64,000 bases of DNA from PALSA-612 sp963846915 (GCA_963846915.1 CAWJXV010000004.1:62001-126000), one strand, 5' to 3'; numbered from the stretch's first letter, positions 42,748 through 51,323 are shown. A program made the numbers and translations. The notes: generated by a model from the letters alone, not told the origin.

Positions 42748-42921
42748 CTACGAGCCTGCCCGCACCGCCCCCGCGAGGCGCCACTTCAGCCTTTCGATCT
42801 CGGCGCTGTGCTCCGCGATCTCGGTCAACGTCGCGCCGCGCTCCTGGAGCAGGTCCCGGACGAGCACCAGGCCGCGCAGTCGGACGAGCAGGCGATCGAC
42901 GTCGTTCAGGTTGCTGGGCAC
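42748..42921 (-). CDS. small helical protein, 57 aa, downstream of the MFS gene
   Basis: A GTG at 42921 preceded by GAGAGGAGGCC opens a 57-residue frame: MPSNLNDVDRLLVRLRGLVL, VRDLLQERGATLTEIAEHSA, EIERLKWRLAGAVRAGS. It should fold as one or two helices with a leucine-rich amphipathic pattern. Similar short proteins are found near other actinobacterial genes, with no known role. It starts 14 bases after the MFS stop, in the same operon. Confidence 0.65.
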   Translation of the reverse strand: MPSNLNDVDRLLVRLRGLVLVRDLLQERGATLTEIAEHSAEIERLKWRLAGAVRAGS

Positions 42922-42934
42922 GGATGGCCTCCTC

Positions 42935-44392
42935 TCAGGCTGCTTTCTCCAACGCGAGCTCGCCCTCGACTCCGCGGGCGTTCGGCTCGATCATCACCGC
43001 GGCGACGACAGATGCGATTGCGGCCAGCGCTGCCAGCGCCCAGAAGGCGATCTGGTAGCCGTAGTCGAGCGCAGCGGCGCTCGATGCCGACGAGCCCGCG
43101 TGCGAGTCCACGTAACGGTTCGTGAACGTCACGGCGATCGTCGTCGCGGCCGCGAGGCCGACGGCGCCGCCGATCTGCTGGCTCGTGTTGATCAGCCCCG
43201 AGGCGATGCCGGCGTCGGTCTCGTCGACGCCGATCAGCGCCGCGATCGTCATCGGCACGAACGAGAGCGCGAGACCGATGCCGCTGACGAGGAAGCCGGG
43301 GAAGATGTCCCAGAAGTAGTGCCCGTCGACGGGGAGCTGCGTGAACAGCACGAGCCCTGCAGCCGACAGCGCGAGACCGACCGGAAGCACGCGGCGGACT
43401 CCGACCCTGGTCACGAGACCCTGGGCGACGGCGGCGAAGATGATGATCGCGAGCGTCAGCGTCAGGTAGGCGACGCCGGTCTCGATCGCCGAGTAGTGCA
43501 GCACGTCCTGCATGTACAGCGTCAGCAGGAAGAACTGCGAGAAGAGCGCCGCCCCGACCAGGAACCCGGTGATGTTGGCCGCCGAGAGCGTGCGGTTCTG
43601 GAAGATCCGGAGCGGCAGGAGCGGAGCCGACGAACGGATCTCGATGGCGAGGAAGGTGAGGATGAGCGCCGCGGAAGCGACCAGCAAGCCGATCGTCGTC
43701 GCAGTAGCCCACCCGTCCTGCGCCGCACGGGTCATCGCGTAGACGAGCAGCATCAGCCCACCTGTGATCGACACGGCTCCCGCGACGTCGAAGTGCCGGT
43801 GGTCGAGCTGCGCGCGGCTCTCGCGGACGAGGAAGGGCGTGACGCCGATGACGGCCAGGCCGACCGGGACATTGATGAAGAAGATCCAGGACCAGCCGAT
43901 CGAGCTCGTCAGCAGGCCTCCGAGCAGCACGCCGGCTGCGCCGCCGCTACCGGAGACGGCACCCCAGATGCCGAGCGCGAGGTTGCGCTCGCGTCCCTCG
44001 GCGAACGTCGTCGTCAGGATGGACAGGGCCGCGGGGGAGAGAATGCCTCCGCCCAGGCCCTGCAGGGCGCGGAACGCGATCAGCGATCCTTCGGACCAGG
44101 CGAGCCCGGAGAGGAGCGACGCGACCGTGAACAGGACGAGCCCGGCGATGAACAGGCGCCGACGTCCGAGCAGGTCGGCCATCCGTCCGCCGAGGAGAAG
44201 GACGCCCCCGAACATGATCGCGTAGGCGGTGACCACCCACTGCAGGCTCTCCTGCGAGAAATTTAGGTCAGTCTGGATCGACGGCAGCGCGACGTTGACG
44301 ATCGCGACGTCGAGGATGACCATGAACTGCGCCGCGACGATGACGGCGAGCGCTATCCAGCGCTTCCTGTCGGTTCCGGCCTCTGTCGACAT
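42935..44392 (-). CDS. MFS drug:H+ antiporter, DHA2 family (14 TM)
   Basis: A 485-residue exporter. ATG 44392 with GGGGGAGCA upstream gives MSTEAGTDRKRWIALAVIVA. Motif D1 LDVAIVNVALPSIQTDLNFS, motif A GGRMADLLGRRRLFIAG, and motif C region GSGGAAGVLLGGLLTSSIGW are intact. Fourteen hydrophobic segments can be counted. It diverges from a MarR-type regulator gene with a 74-base gap, which is the standard layout for a repressor controlling an efflux pump. The substrate is unknown. Confidence 0.95.
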   Translation of the reverse strand: MSTEAGTDRKRWIALAVIVAAQFMVILDVAIVNVALPSIQTDLNFSQESLQWVVTAYAIMFGGVLLLGGRMADLLGRRRLFIAGLVLFTVASLLSGLAWSEGSLIAFRALQGLGGGILSPAALSILTTTFAEGRERNLALGIWGAVSGSGGAAGVLLGGLLTSSIGWSWIFFINVPVGLAVIGVTPFLVRESRAQLDHRHFDVAGAVSITGGLMLLVYAMTRAAQDGWATATTIGLLVASAALILTFLAIEIRSSAPLLPLRIFQNRTLSAANITGFLVGAALFSQFFLLTLYMQDVLHYSAIETGVAYLTLTLAIIIFAAVAQGLVTRVGVRRVLPVGLALSAAGLVLFTQLPVDGHYFWDIFPGFLVSGIGLALSFVPMTIAALIGVDETDAGIASGLINTSQQIGGAVGLAAATTIAVTFTNRYVDSHAGSSASSAAALDYGYQIAFWALAALAAIASVVAAVMIEPNARGVEGELALEKAA

Positions 44393-44466
44393 TGCTCCCC
44401 CTCTTGATTCGTTGATCCGTTCCACGATATCACCCCACAACGATAGGAAGCGTTACACTTATTCCC
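44393..44466. promoter_or_regulatory. divergent promoter region with an imperfect palindrome
   Basis: The 74 bases between the MFS and MarR genes are more AT-rich than their surroundings. AACGATAGGAAGCGTT (about 44438-44453) is a partial inverted repeat (AACG and CGTT ends). This is a candidate MarR site; no binding motif is proven. Confidence 0.3.
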
Positions 44467-44973
44467 GTGGAAGCGTCGCGAATCGAGGCGGCTCAGCCCG
44501 ACGTCCCGGGCGCCTTTCCACGCGAACTGCTCGCCAGCCCCGGCTTCCTGCTCGCCCGCCTCGGGTTTGCGATCAAGGCGCAGTCGATCACCGAGTTCGC
44601 GGAACAGGGATTCACGCCGTACCACTTCAGCGTGCTCGCGCTCCTCGACGAGGGGGCGCGCGCGACGCAGGCGACGATCGCCGACGCGCTGCGGCTCGAC
44701 CGCAGCCAGCTCGTCGGCCTGCTGGACGGGCTCGAGGACCGTGGGCTGATCGAGCGGCGTCGCGACCCGTTGGATCGCCGGCGGCAGGCCGTGAGCCTGA
44801 CTGCGGCCGGCCGCCGGACGCTCGTCTCGCTACGGGCGACCGTCAAGAAGATCGAGAACGAGTTCCTCGCGCCCCTGTCCGTCGAGGACAAAGAAGCGCT
44901 CCACGCGCTACTGCTCCGGCTCGCGCGCTACCACGCGCCGGGCTGCGCAGGCCCGGAAGAGCCCGCGACCTAG
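44467..44973 (+). CDS. MarR-family transcriptional regulator
   Basis: A 168-residue winged-helix protein. GFTPYHFSVLALLDEGARAT, QATIADALRLDRSQLVGLLD and GLEDRGLIERRRDPLDRRRQ show the MarR recognition helix and wing with the DxR motif. The GTG start at 44467 is 74 bases from the divergent MFS start. MarR proteins respond to phenolic or cationic compounds and repress exporters; repression of the adjacent pump is the likely role. Confidence 0.9.
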   Translation: MEASRIEAAQPDVPGAFPRELLASPGFLLARLGFAIKAQSITEFAEQGFTPYHFSVLALLDEGARATQATIADALRLDRSQLVGLLDGLEDRGLIERRRDPLDRRRQAVSLTAAGRRTLVSLRATVKKIENEFLAPLSVEDKEALHALLLRLARYHAPGCAGPEEPAT

Positions 44974-45087
44974 GCTCGGCTCTGGGCTCGCCGCCGGCTT
45001 GCTCCTCCTGGAAATTGCCCGCAAATTCCGCCAATCGGTCGGGGCACCCCAGCCCACCACCCACTTTCGATCGTAGCGGTGAAATCG

Positions 45088-45576
45088 TCACGTGTCTGGC
45101 GCAGATGCGTGACGAAAGCGTGACGATCTTTCCACAGGCGACCGTACGCCGATGCGGCGGCGCAGCAGCTCGTCCAGCGACAGCCGTCCCGCGCCGGCCC
45201 AGACGAGGAAGAGCATGGCGACGAGCAGGAGCGGCGCCAGGCCGAGGTTGACGAAGCCGCCGTCGACGCGGCCGCCGGTTGCGATCGCGCCGACCATGTT
45301 CCCGACGAGGCCGAGCGCCACGAGCCGCGTCACGAGGCCGAGGACGAGCAGGACTCCGCCGACGAGCTCGACCGTTCCGATCGCGTACGTAAAGACCTCC
45401 GGCGCGGGCAGGCCGTAGCGGTCGAAGGCGCGCACCTCCTTCGCATGGTGCGCGAACTTGCTCTGCCCGAAGCCGATCAGGATCGCGCCCGCAGCGAGGC
45501 GGACCACCGTCGCGGTGACGGACGCGAACGGCGATGCCGCCGGGGCCAGCACGATGGCGACGAGTCGCTCGATCAC
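45088..45576 (-). CDS. DoxX-family membrane protein
   Basis: A 162-residue protein with four hydrophobic segments. VVRLAAGAILIGFGQSKFAH, AFDRYGLPAPEVFTYAIGTV and ELVGGVLLVLGLVTRLVALG match the DoxX/DUF417-like pattern. The C-terminal tail is basic. These proteins are linked to quinone redox or thiosulphate metabolism in some organisms; here the role is unknown. Its GTG start overlaps the end of a glycosidase remnant. Confidence 0.85.
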   Translation of the reverse strand: MIERLVAIVLAPAASPFASVTATVVRLAAGAILIGFGQSKFAHHAKEVRAFDRYGLPAPEVFTYAIGTVELVGGVLLVLGLVTRLVALGLVGNMVGAIATGGRVDGGFVNLGLAPLLLVAMLFLVWAGAGRLSLDELLRRRIGVRSPVERSSRFRHASAPDT

Positions 45577-45740
45577 GAGGGCCTCGCGATGATCAGGCTT
45601 GCCACGAGCCCGGTCCAGCCGGTCTGGTGCGAGGCGCCGAGCCCGGCGCCGGTGTCGCCGTGGAAGATTCCCCAGGCGCGTTCCGCGAGGTACCCCAGCG
45701 CCGCCAGGGCGAGCGGCCCGTCGGAACCTCGAGCAACCGT
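45573..45740 (-). pseudogene. C-terminal fragment of an alpha/alpha-barrel glycosidase (GH63/MGH1-like)
   Basis: The last residues before the DoxX start read DGPLALAALGYLAERAWGIF, HGDTGAGLGASHQTGWTGLV and a short end. A conserved GLGASHQTGWTGLVA tail is typical of bacterial glucosidase or mannosylglycerate-hydrolase-like proteins. Everything upstream is missing: the preceding DNA belongs to the cyclase promoter region. It is a deletion remnant and cannot be functional. Confidence 0.55.
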
Positions 45741-45808
45741 GCGCGCTCGGCGTCTGCCATCTCGCACAGTCTCATTGCGCGGGTGCCTGTTACGCCTACG
45801 ATTCGCGC

Positions 45809-46642
45809 ATGGCGCAGCTGCCTGCCGGCACGGTCACCTTCGTGTTCACCGACCTCGAGGGATCGACCACGCTCGTGAAGGAGCTCGGCGAGCGGTACGG
45901 CGAGGTGCTCTCGCAGCACCGCCGGATCGTCCGCGAGACGTTTGGGGTCTCTGGCGGCACCGAGATCGACACGCAGGGCGACGCGTTCTTCTACGCCTTC
46001 TCCCGTGCCCGCGAGGCGGTGACCGCGTCGGTGGACGTGCAGCGCGCGCACGCAGCGGCCGAGTGGCCGGGGGGCGCGACCGTCCGCGTGCGCATCGGTC
46101 TGCACACCGGGGAGCCGATCGTGGGCGAGGAGGGCTACCACGGGCTCGACGTCGTACGCGCCGCGCGGATCTGTACGGTCGCCCGGGGAGGGAACGTGCT
46201 GCTGTCCGAGACGACGCGAGCGCTCGTCGGCTCGAGCCTCCCCGAGGGCGTCTCCGTGTTTCCGATCGGCGAACGGCGCCTGAAGGGGATCGACGAGCCC
46301 GAGCGCGTGTTCGAGCTCGACATCGAGGGCGTCGAAGCCTCGCCTCAGGAACCCCTGCCGGAAACGACGAAGCGCCGCGGGCCGAAGCCGCCCAGGGGAC
46401 AGCGCGACAGTGAGTTCGAGCGCCGCTTCGAGGACTTCGGGCAGCGGCTCTCGGAGAGCATCCAGGAGCGCGTGCTGCGCTCGCTCGACCGCACGCTCGC
46501 AAAGGTCGCGCCGCCACCGCCCGCGGACGGCCCGGACGACGATGCGATCGACGAACTGGCGGACCGCGCCTCCGAGGACAGGATCCGCCGGCGGGTCGAG
46601 GATGCCCTACGCGCGTCGGCTCCGCCTCCGGACTCGGGTTAG
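45809..46642 (+). CDS. stand-alone class III nucleotide cyclase
   Basis: A 277-residue protein. The cyclase domain occupies residues 1 to about 170, with metal aspartates in FVFTDLEGSTTLVKELG and EIDTQGDAFFYAFSRA, and RVRIGLHTGEPIVGEEGYHG. The C-terminal 100 residues are charged and helical (SEFERRFEDFGQRLSESIQE), possibly a coiled-coil dimerisation tail. It lacks the ATPase found in the regulators at 3761 and 31033. The substrate lysine/aspartate pair of adenylate cyclases is not evident, so ATP versus GTP is open. Confidence 0.9.
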   Translation: MAQLPAGTVTFVFTDLEGSTTLVKELGERYGEVLSQHRRIVRETFGVSGGTEIDTQGDAFFYAFSRAREAVTASVDVQRAHAAAEWPGGATVRVRIGLHTGEPIVGEEGYHGLDVVRAARICTVARGGNVLLSETTRALVGSSLPEGVSVFPIGERRLKGIDEPERVFELDIEGVEASPQEPLPETTKRRGPKPPRGQRDSEFERRFEDFGQRLSESIQERVLRSLDRTLAKVAPPPPADGPDDDAIDELADRASEDRIRRRVEDALRASAPPPDSG

Positions 46643-46701
46643 CTCGAGCGCGATCGTGCCGGTCGGCACGTTCCGTCCGGCCCGTTCTCTACCGTCCGTT
46701 C

Positions 46702-46848
46702 ATGCCGCACTGGATCGTCTTGCTCGCGGCAGCGGTGGGTGCCTGGCTCCTGCTCGCCGTGGGCGGAGGCTTCGCGCTCGGACGCGGCTTCGATGCCCTG
46801 GTGCGGTGGCTGCGCCGACCGAGGGCGCCGGGTCCGCGCGGATCCTGA
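46702..46848 (+). CDS. small membrane protein, 48 aa
   Basis: ATG 46702 opens MPHWIVLLAAAVGAWLLLAV followed by GGGFALGRGFDALVRWLRRP and a basic tail. It is a single membrane helix followed by a basic amphipathic segment, a common layout for small membrane proteins. No ribosome binding site is strong. It lies between the cyclase gene and the coiled-coil gene on the same strand. Confidence 0.5.
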   Translation: MPHWIVLLAAAVGAWLLLAVGGGFALGRGFDALVRWLRRPRAPGPRGS

Positions 46849-46875
46849 CCCGACGCCGACGCCTATGATCGGCCC

Positions 46876-48159
46876 GTGACGAGCGGTCCCGAGACGACGC
46901 CGGAGATCGCCGCAGAGCTCACCCGGTTGCGGGCGCTCGAGCAGAGCCTGCGCGACGAGCGCGAGCGCATCCGGATCGCCGGGGCGCAGGAGGTCGCCCG
47001 GCTGCAGACGGCGCTCCGGGAGAGCGCTGCACGGGCATCGCAGCGCGAGCGCGAGGTCCAGGTGCTGACGGGGGAGTTGCAAAAGCGCGAGCCCGCCCGC
47101 GCCCCGCGAGTGCGTCGCAGCCTGCGCCCGGGCCGGGACGAAACGGACGTGTCGGGTGCGCTCGAGCGCGTCCTCGCCACGTTCGAGCGCGAGCGCCGGG
47201 AGCTCGAGGAGCGCGCCCGCGCAGTGGCCGAGACGGAGCTCCGCCAGCGCGCGGCGGCGGCCGGGTTGCAGGCCGAGGCCGAGCGGCTCGCGTTGGCGGA
47301 GGTCGACCTCGAGGAACGGCGAGGGCTTTCGTCCGAGCTCCAGGCAGCGGGCAAGCGGATCGAAAAGCTCGAGCGCCTGCTCGAGGAGCACAACGAGACT
47401 CGCGCGTCGCTGAAGGTCGCAACGGTCGAGCTGGCTGCCCTCGGGAAGGCCGCTCAGCAGCGGCGCGAGGCCGAGGCGGCGCTGCTCGCCACGCAGGCCC
47501 GGCTGACCGAAGTCGAGCGCAAGCTCGAGCTCGCGACAGCATCGGGCGCTGTCGCGGTCGCGCATACCGCCGGGAGCGAGCGGGAGGCGGAGGTGCGGAT
47601 CGAAGAGTTGCTCGCCCGTCGCGAGCGCGAGCTCGAGGAGCACGCCGCGAGTGACCTCGCGGTGCGGCGGGAGCAGCTCGAGCAGTCGATGGCCACCGAC
47701 CTCGACCGCCGCCGCGACGAGCTCGAGTCCGGGACCCGTGCCGAGCTCGCGCGCCGCGAGCAGTTGCTGGCCGCGGCGACGGCCGAGGAGCTCGTCCGGC
47801 GCCGGCAGGAGCTCGAGCGCGAGGCCGCCGCAGCGCGCGAGCGGCTTCGTGCGGGCGGTGACGAGCAGCTGAGCCGCGAGCGCGCCGGCCTGCTCGAGGA
47901 GCTACAGGCCCGGGAACGTGCGCTGGCGCTCCGCGAGGACGTGGTGACGCGCCGCGAGATCGAGCTGTCGGTCGTCAGCCGCCGGATCGGCGACGAGGAG
48001 CGGCGGCTGCAGGAGCGCACGTGGCGCACAGGCGCCCCGGAGCGGCGCGCCTCTCCGACATTGCCCGCCCGCCCCTCGGTCGAGCCGACGTTCACCGAGG
48101 GTTGGCGGCTCCTGAGCCGGGGCCGCGAGGGAGGCGACGCGGCCGGCGGAAGCTGGTAG
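46876..48159 (+). CDS. long coiled-coil protein
   Basis: A 427-residue protein (GTG start) that is almost wholly coiled coil. Long runs of E, R, A and L alternate in heptads (LRALEQSLRDERERIRIAGA, ERERRELEERARAVAETEL and later RREQLEQSMATDLDRRRDEL). No globular domain or membrane segment is seen except a short basic, proline-containing C-terminus. A structural or scaffolding role is plausible. It precedes a cytochrome gene by two bases but is not obviously related to it. Confidence 0.75.
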   Translation: MTSGPETTPEIAAELTRLRALEQSLRDERERIRIAGAQEVARLQTALRESAARASQREREVQVLTGELQKREPARAPRVRRSLRPGRDETDVSGALERVLATFERERRELEERARAVAETELRQRAAAAGLQAEAERLALAEVDLEERRGLSSELQAAGKRIEKLERLLEEHNETRASLKVATVELAALGKAAQQRREAEAALLATQARLTEVERKLELATASGAVAVAHTAGSEREAEVRIEELLARRERELEEHAASDLAVRREQLEQSMATDLDRRRDELESGTRAELARREQLLAAATAEELVRRRQELEREAAAARERLRAGGDEQLSRERAGLLEELQARERALALREDVVTRREIELSVVSRRIGDEERRLQERTWRTGAPERRASPTLPARPSVEPTFTEGWRLLSRGREGGDAAGGSW

Positions 48160-48160
48160 C

Positions 48161-48762
48161 TTGCCGCCGGTGCTGCTGCTCGCCGATCTCAGCTCCGCAC
48201 AGAAGGCCGGCCTGGCGGGCATGGGCGCCGCATTCATCATCTTCGCGCTCGTCAGCTCGTTCCTGATCCCGCGCTGGCAGCCGAACTTCCCCGGAAAGCA
48301 CATGTGGGCATACATCGCCGTCGTCGCGTGCTTCTTCCTGGGGATGATGTCCGTCGTCATCTTCGTCGCGAAGGAGCCGCCCGAGGCGAGCGCCACGCCG
48401 ACGCAGCCGTCGCCCGCGCCTGCTCCGGCGCCGGCTCTGCACCGCCTCCCGCGCCGCCCGCGCCCGCCGGCAACGCGGCGGCCGGCAAGGCGGTCTTCGC
48501 CGCGAACGGCTGCGCGTCGTGCCATACGTTCAAGCCCGCAGGCGCGGCCGGGACGGTCGGGCCGAACCTGGACAACCTGGCCGCCGACGCAAAGACCGCG
48601 AACCGCGGCCCGCTCGACAAGTACACGGCCGAGTCGATCGTCGATCCGAACGCGTACGTCGTCCCCAAGTTCCCGGCCGGCGTCATGCCCCAGGACTTCG
48701 CTACGACGCTGAGCAAGCAGCAGGTCGCAGACCTGGTCGCGTTCCTGACGCAACCGCAGTAG
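48161..48762 (+). pseudogene. membrane-anchored c-type cytochrome with a frameshift
   Basis: The N-terminal part (start TTG 48161 or GTG 48170) contains a soluble segment and a membrane helix (MWAYIAVVACFFLGMMSVVI) with a Pro/Ala-rich linker. Near 48440 the frame changes. The haem domain then reads NAAAGKAVFAANGCASCHTF, with the CxxCH site, KYTAESIVDPNAYVVPKFPA and GVMPQDFATTLSKQQVADLV with the distal methionine. This is a class I cytochrome c. One-base indel within a GC-rich proline/alanine linker is typical of sequencing error, so the real gene may be intact. Confidence 0.8.
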
Positions 48763-49041
48763 CTGCAGCCGGGCCACGTCACCCGGCAATGTTCCCGCGA
48801 ACCTCCAGGCTGTAGGACCGGGCCCGCCCCTTACGGATTAGACGATGCATCGAGCCCTGATTCATCGCTGCCTGTCCGCGACGCTGAGCGTCTGAGCGCC
48901 TGGGCTCCGTTGCGAGATAGAAGTGGTCGACACCCGAGTCGCGCATCTCCAGACACTGGTACGCGCAACGAGTTCGCGGCGAAGCCCGGGCTTGGCCCGG
49001 GCGTAGCTCGGGCCGCTGTCTCGTAGATGCGAAGAAGGAGG
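48763..49041. other. intergenic region without a recognised gene
   Basis: About 280 bases between the cytochrome gene and the tRNA-Ser terminator. The short open frames here have no protein-like character. I see no repeat or operator. Confidence 0.6.
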
Positions 49042-49074
49042 GGCACACGGGGGAACCCTGGGTTCCCCCGTGCC
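49042..49074 (-). terminator. terminator downstream of tRNA-Ser
   Basis: A 16-base 5' arm pairs with a 15-base 3' arm (GGCAC, bulged A, CGGGGGAACCC with GGGTTCCCCCGTGCC), one-base loop as drawn. On the minus strand it lies five bases after the tRNA 3' end and is followed by the pyrimidine-rich CCTCCTTCTTC. Confidence 0.7.
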
Positions 49075-49078
49075 AAAG

Positions 49079-49168
49079 CGGAGAGGGCGGGATTCGAACC
49101 CGCGACCCACCTTTCAGCAGGTACGCGATTTCCAGTCGCGCTCCTTAGGCCAACTCGGACACCTCTCC
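49079..49168 (-). tRNA. tRNA-Ser (anticodon GGA)
   Basis: The minus strand reads GGAGAGG at the acceptor, a D arm, an anticodon arm with loop CTGGAAA (anticodon GGA), a long class II variable arm, the T arm GGGTTCGAATCCC and CCTCTCC closing the acceptor, with discriminator G. The long variable arm and size of 90 bases are typical of tRNA-Ser. CCA is not encoded. A terminator follows. Confidence 0.95.
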
Positions 49169-49231
49169 GAGCGATGCCAGCGTAAAGGATCGCCGTGGCG
49201 GGGCGCCGAGCCCCGGCCCAGAAAGCGCGGC

Positions 49232-49318
49232 TCAGACTGCTTCGCCCCCGTCAGTGTGGAAGACGTGCCGGAACGTCCTGACCATGCTCCTGACCACTTT
49301 CTGGAACGCGGATCGCAT
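49232..49318 (-). CDS. very small ORF, 28 aa
   Basis: An ATG at 49318 preceded by AGAAGGAGCAGCA opens MRSAFQKVVRSMVRTFRHVF ending HTDGGEAV. The strong ribosome binding site and the amphipathic basic helix make a real micropeptide possible. It is between the MOSC gene and tRNA-Ser. No family is recognised. Confidence 0.35.
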   Translation of the reverse strand: MRSAFQKVVRSMVRTFRHVFHTDGGEAV

Positions 49319-49385
49319 TGCTGCTCCTTCTGGCTGTTGACTGCTTAGAGCATCGACCCGGACGGCGCCGCGGCGATCCCTCGGC

Positions 49386-50147
49386 TCAGCGTCCCCGACC
49401 GAGGGAGTCTCCGATTCGCACAGATCCTTCGACCACCACGTCGCCGCACACTCCGCAGCCGAACGCCTTGCTCTCCCTCAGCGTCCTGTAGCCCGCGAGC
49501 GCGCCGAGGGTGTCGAGGTCGGACGTGCCCGTGTCCGGGTTGCGCGTCGTCACCGCGCAGCGCCCGACCGGTCCCGTGACGCGGATGCGCGCGCCGCCGA
49601 TCTCGACCTCGCCGCCGATCCACCCGTCCTCTTCGTGATCGTCGCAGCCCTCGATCTCGATCGTCATCCGGAAGCGGCGGCCGTCCACCGAGTCGACGCC
49701 CGCGTGCCGCGCGAGGGCGCGGAGCGATCCGTCGGAGATCACCGAGACGACGTGCACACGGTCGATCGCTGCACCGTGCTCATCGGTCCGCACGAGCCGG
49801 AGTGGACGGCCCGCGTGGTCGGAGATCGCCTCCGACCACGGCCCGTCGACGAGCCGTCCGGTCACGGGGCGGCCGTAGAAGCTCGTCTCGATCGCAGCGC
49901 CGAGCGCGACCACCCCGCTCACCTCACGGGTCGGGAAGCACAGCGTCAGCGCGCCCGCGTCGGCGCTCACCTCCGGGCGCACCTGCATGAGCTCGCCACA
50001 CGTCTTGTTGTTGACGAGGCGGCCGTCGGGATCGACGAGGTAGAAGCGGCGGTCGGTGGCGACGCCGTCGCGCCGGAGCACGACCTCCTCGGGATGCACG
50101 AGCCCGAGTCCCTTGACGGGCGCGATCGCGAGCCGCGAGACCTTCAC
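49386..50147 (-). CDS. MOSC-domain protein
   Basis: A 253-residue protein. The N-terminal beta-barrel part (VSRLAIAPVKGLGLVHPEEV and ATDRRFYLVDPDGRLVN) matches the MOSC_N domain. The MOSC core includes the conserved cysteine in VTGPVGRCAVTTRNPDTGTS and a family-like LDTLGALAGYR. An unusual CGVC pair (FGCGVCGDVVV) lies near the end. MOSC proteins bind molybdenum cofactor or act as sulphur carriers in detoxification of N-hydroxylated compounds. It stands alone. Confidence 0.9.
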   Translation of the reverse strand: MKVSRLAIAPVKGLGLVHPEEVVLRRDGVATDRRFYLVDPDGRLVNNKTCGELMQVRPEVSADAGALTLCFPTREVSGVVALGAAIETSFYGRPVTGRLVDGPWSEAISDHAGRPLRLVRTDEHGAAIDRVHVVSVISDGSLRALARHAGVDSVDGRRFRMTIEIEGCDDHEEDGWIGGEVEIGGARIRVTGPVGRCAVTTRNPDTGTSDLDTLGALAGYRTLRESKAFGCGVCGDVVVEGSVRIGDSLGRGR

Positions 50148-50375
50148 GCTCCGATCCTACGCGTCCATGGGACAGGCGCGGACCCGAGAGCCCGCCCCTG
50201 AGAAGTGCCGTGTCGGCGCTTCTAGTACCTGTCGTCGACGACCAGGGTCCGGCGAACACTCTGGGCGGCGTGTTTCGGAAAACGCTTGCTGCATACGACC
50301 GGGCGGCGGCGTTTCGGTCGTGGGCGGTGGGGTACCTACTGCCGTCGAGCGTGGTGACCGAGAGGAGGTGAAAGC

Positions 50376-50537
50376 GTGCTCGCACTGATTCTTCTGGCCT
50401 TGATTGCCATCGTCCTGTTCGGCGTCGGCTTCACGATCCACTGGTTGTTCATCCTCGCGGCGATCGCGGCGCTCCTCTGGCTCATCGCCGTCTTCACCGG
50501 CGGTATCGGGGGACGAAGCCGGGGCTCCTGGTACTGA
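50376..50537 (+). CDS. small two-helix hydrophobic membrane protein, 53 aa
   Basis: GTG 50376 follows GAGGAGGTG. The protein begins MLALILLALIAIVLFGVGFT, continues through IHWLFILAAIAALLWLIAVF and ends in a Gly/Arg-rich tail GGRSRGSWY. Two membrane helices are connected by a short turn. Similar short hydrophobic proteins are frequent in actinobacteria and are often stress-induced, but no role is established. Confidence 0.75.
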   Translation: MLALILLALIAIVLFGVGFTIHWLFILAAIAALLWLIAVFTGGIGGRSRGSWY

Positions 50538-50710
50538 TCGAAGGCTGAGAGTGCGATTCCTGAGCGGGCGGCCGTGCAGCATCGAACGGCCGCCCGACTT
50601 GTACTTGCGGTGGGGGTCAGGATCGGTGAGACTAGCTGCGTGCGCTTCGCCGAGCATACGCTCGCCCTGGTTTGTCTTTGCGGGCGAGCGGGCATCGAAG
50701 AGGGATGTCG

Positions 50711-50917
50711 ATGATCAGCACGTGCATCGAGCCCGGCTGCTCGACACTCTGCATCGGCCTGTTCTGTATCGAGCACGACGCCCGGCCGCAGGTCGAGTTC
50801 CCACGCGGACGGCCGTGGCCGCCGCTCGGAGTCGTTCGGGCCGCGGTGGCGGAGCCGATGCTGTCCGTCGCCGCGCCGGAGCCGGCGCTGGCCGGCGTCG
50901 TCAGGCCCGCCGCGTAG
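50711..50917 (+). CDS. small cysteine-rich protein, possible zinc-binding
   Basis: A 68-residue protein from ATG 50711, six bases after GAGGG; an earlier ATG at 50705 overlaps that site. The N-terminus carries CIEPGCSTLCIGLFCIEHD, a CxxxxC-type knot ending in CxxH that could bind zinc. The remainder is low-complexity Ala/Pro/Val. Its 3' end overlaps the convergent gene by 17 bases. No family is known to me. Confidence 0.6.
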   Translation: MISTCIEPGCSTLCIGLFCIEHDARPQVEFPRGRPWPPLGVVRAAVAEPMLSVAAPEPALAGVVRPAA

Positions 50918-51323
50918 AGAACCCGAGCGCCCAGTCCTCCTCCGTCTCGCCGTCGATCGACAGGCGCCACTGGTAGCGCCGGCCGGTCTCGAGCGGCAGC
51001 GGCCCGAAGTTGACGGCGAGCGCGCTGTCGATCGGCGTTCCCGGCTTGATCCCAGGAGGGCGACCGGCCTCGAACTGGCCTGTGACCTGCAGTGGCACCT
51101 CCTCGTCCTCCGGGCCATCGACCATCACGGGGTTGCCGTCGTCGTCGAGGAGCTCGAGCAGCAGCGAGTGTTGTTCGTTCGTCCGGTCCCACGGCACCTC
51201 GAGCTTGAGCGCGATCGCCATCGGCAGCGGCTCCGGACCGGTAATCGACCAGCCTCCGCCCAGGATGTAGAGCTTGCCGCCGACCTCCTGCGCTGCGTCG
51301 GCGAGCATCATCGTGACCTTCAC
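50901..51323 (-). CDS. DUF6941-like hypothetical protein
   Basis: A 140-residue protein starting MKVTMMLADAAQEVGGKLYI. It has alternating strands (GGGWSITGPEPLPMAIALKL, EQHSLLLELLDDDGNPVMVD and YQWRLSIDGETEEDWALGFS), indicating a beta-sandwich. The pattern matches small DUF6941 proteins of unknown function. The GTG start overlaps the stop of the upstream gene (GTGA), so both are co-translated. Confidence 0.75.
   Translation of the reverse strand: MKVTMMLADAAQEVGGKLYILGGGWSITGPEPLPMAIALKLEVPWDRTNEQHSLLLELLDDDGNPVMVDGPEDEEVPLQVTGQFEAGRPPGIKPGTPIDSALAVNFGPLPLETGRRYQWRLSIDGETEEDWALGFSTRRA

Noticed and set aside
48779..49110. Three short minus-strand frames between the cytochrome gene and tRNA-Ser
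   Set aside because: They run across a terminator and the tRNA 3' end and have no protein-like features.
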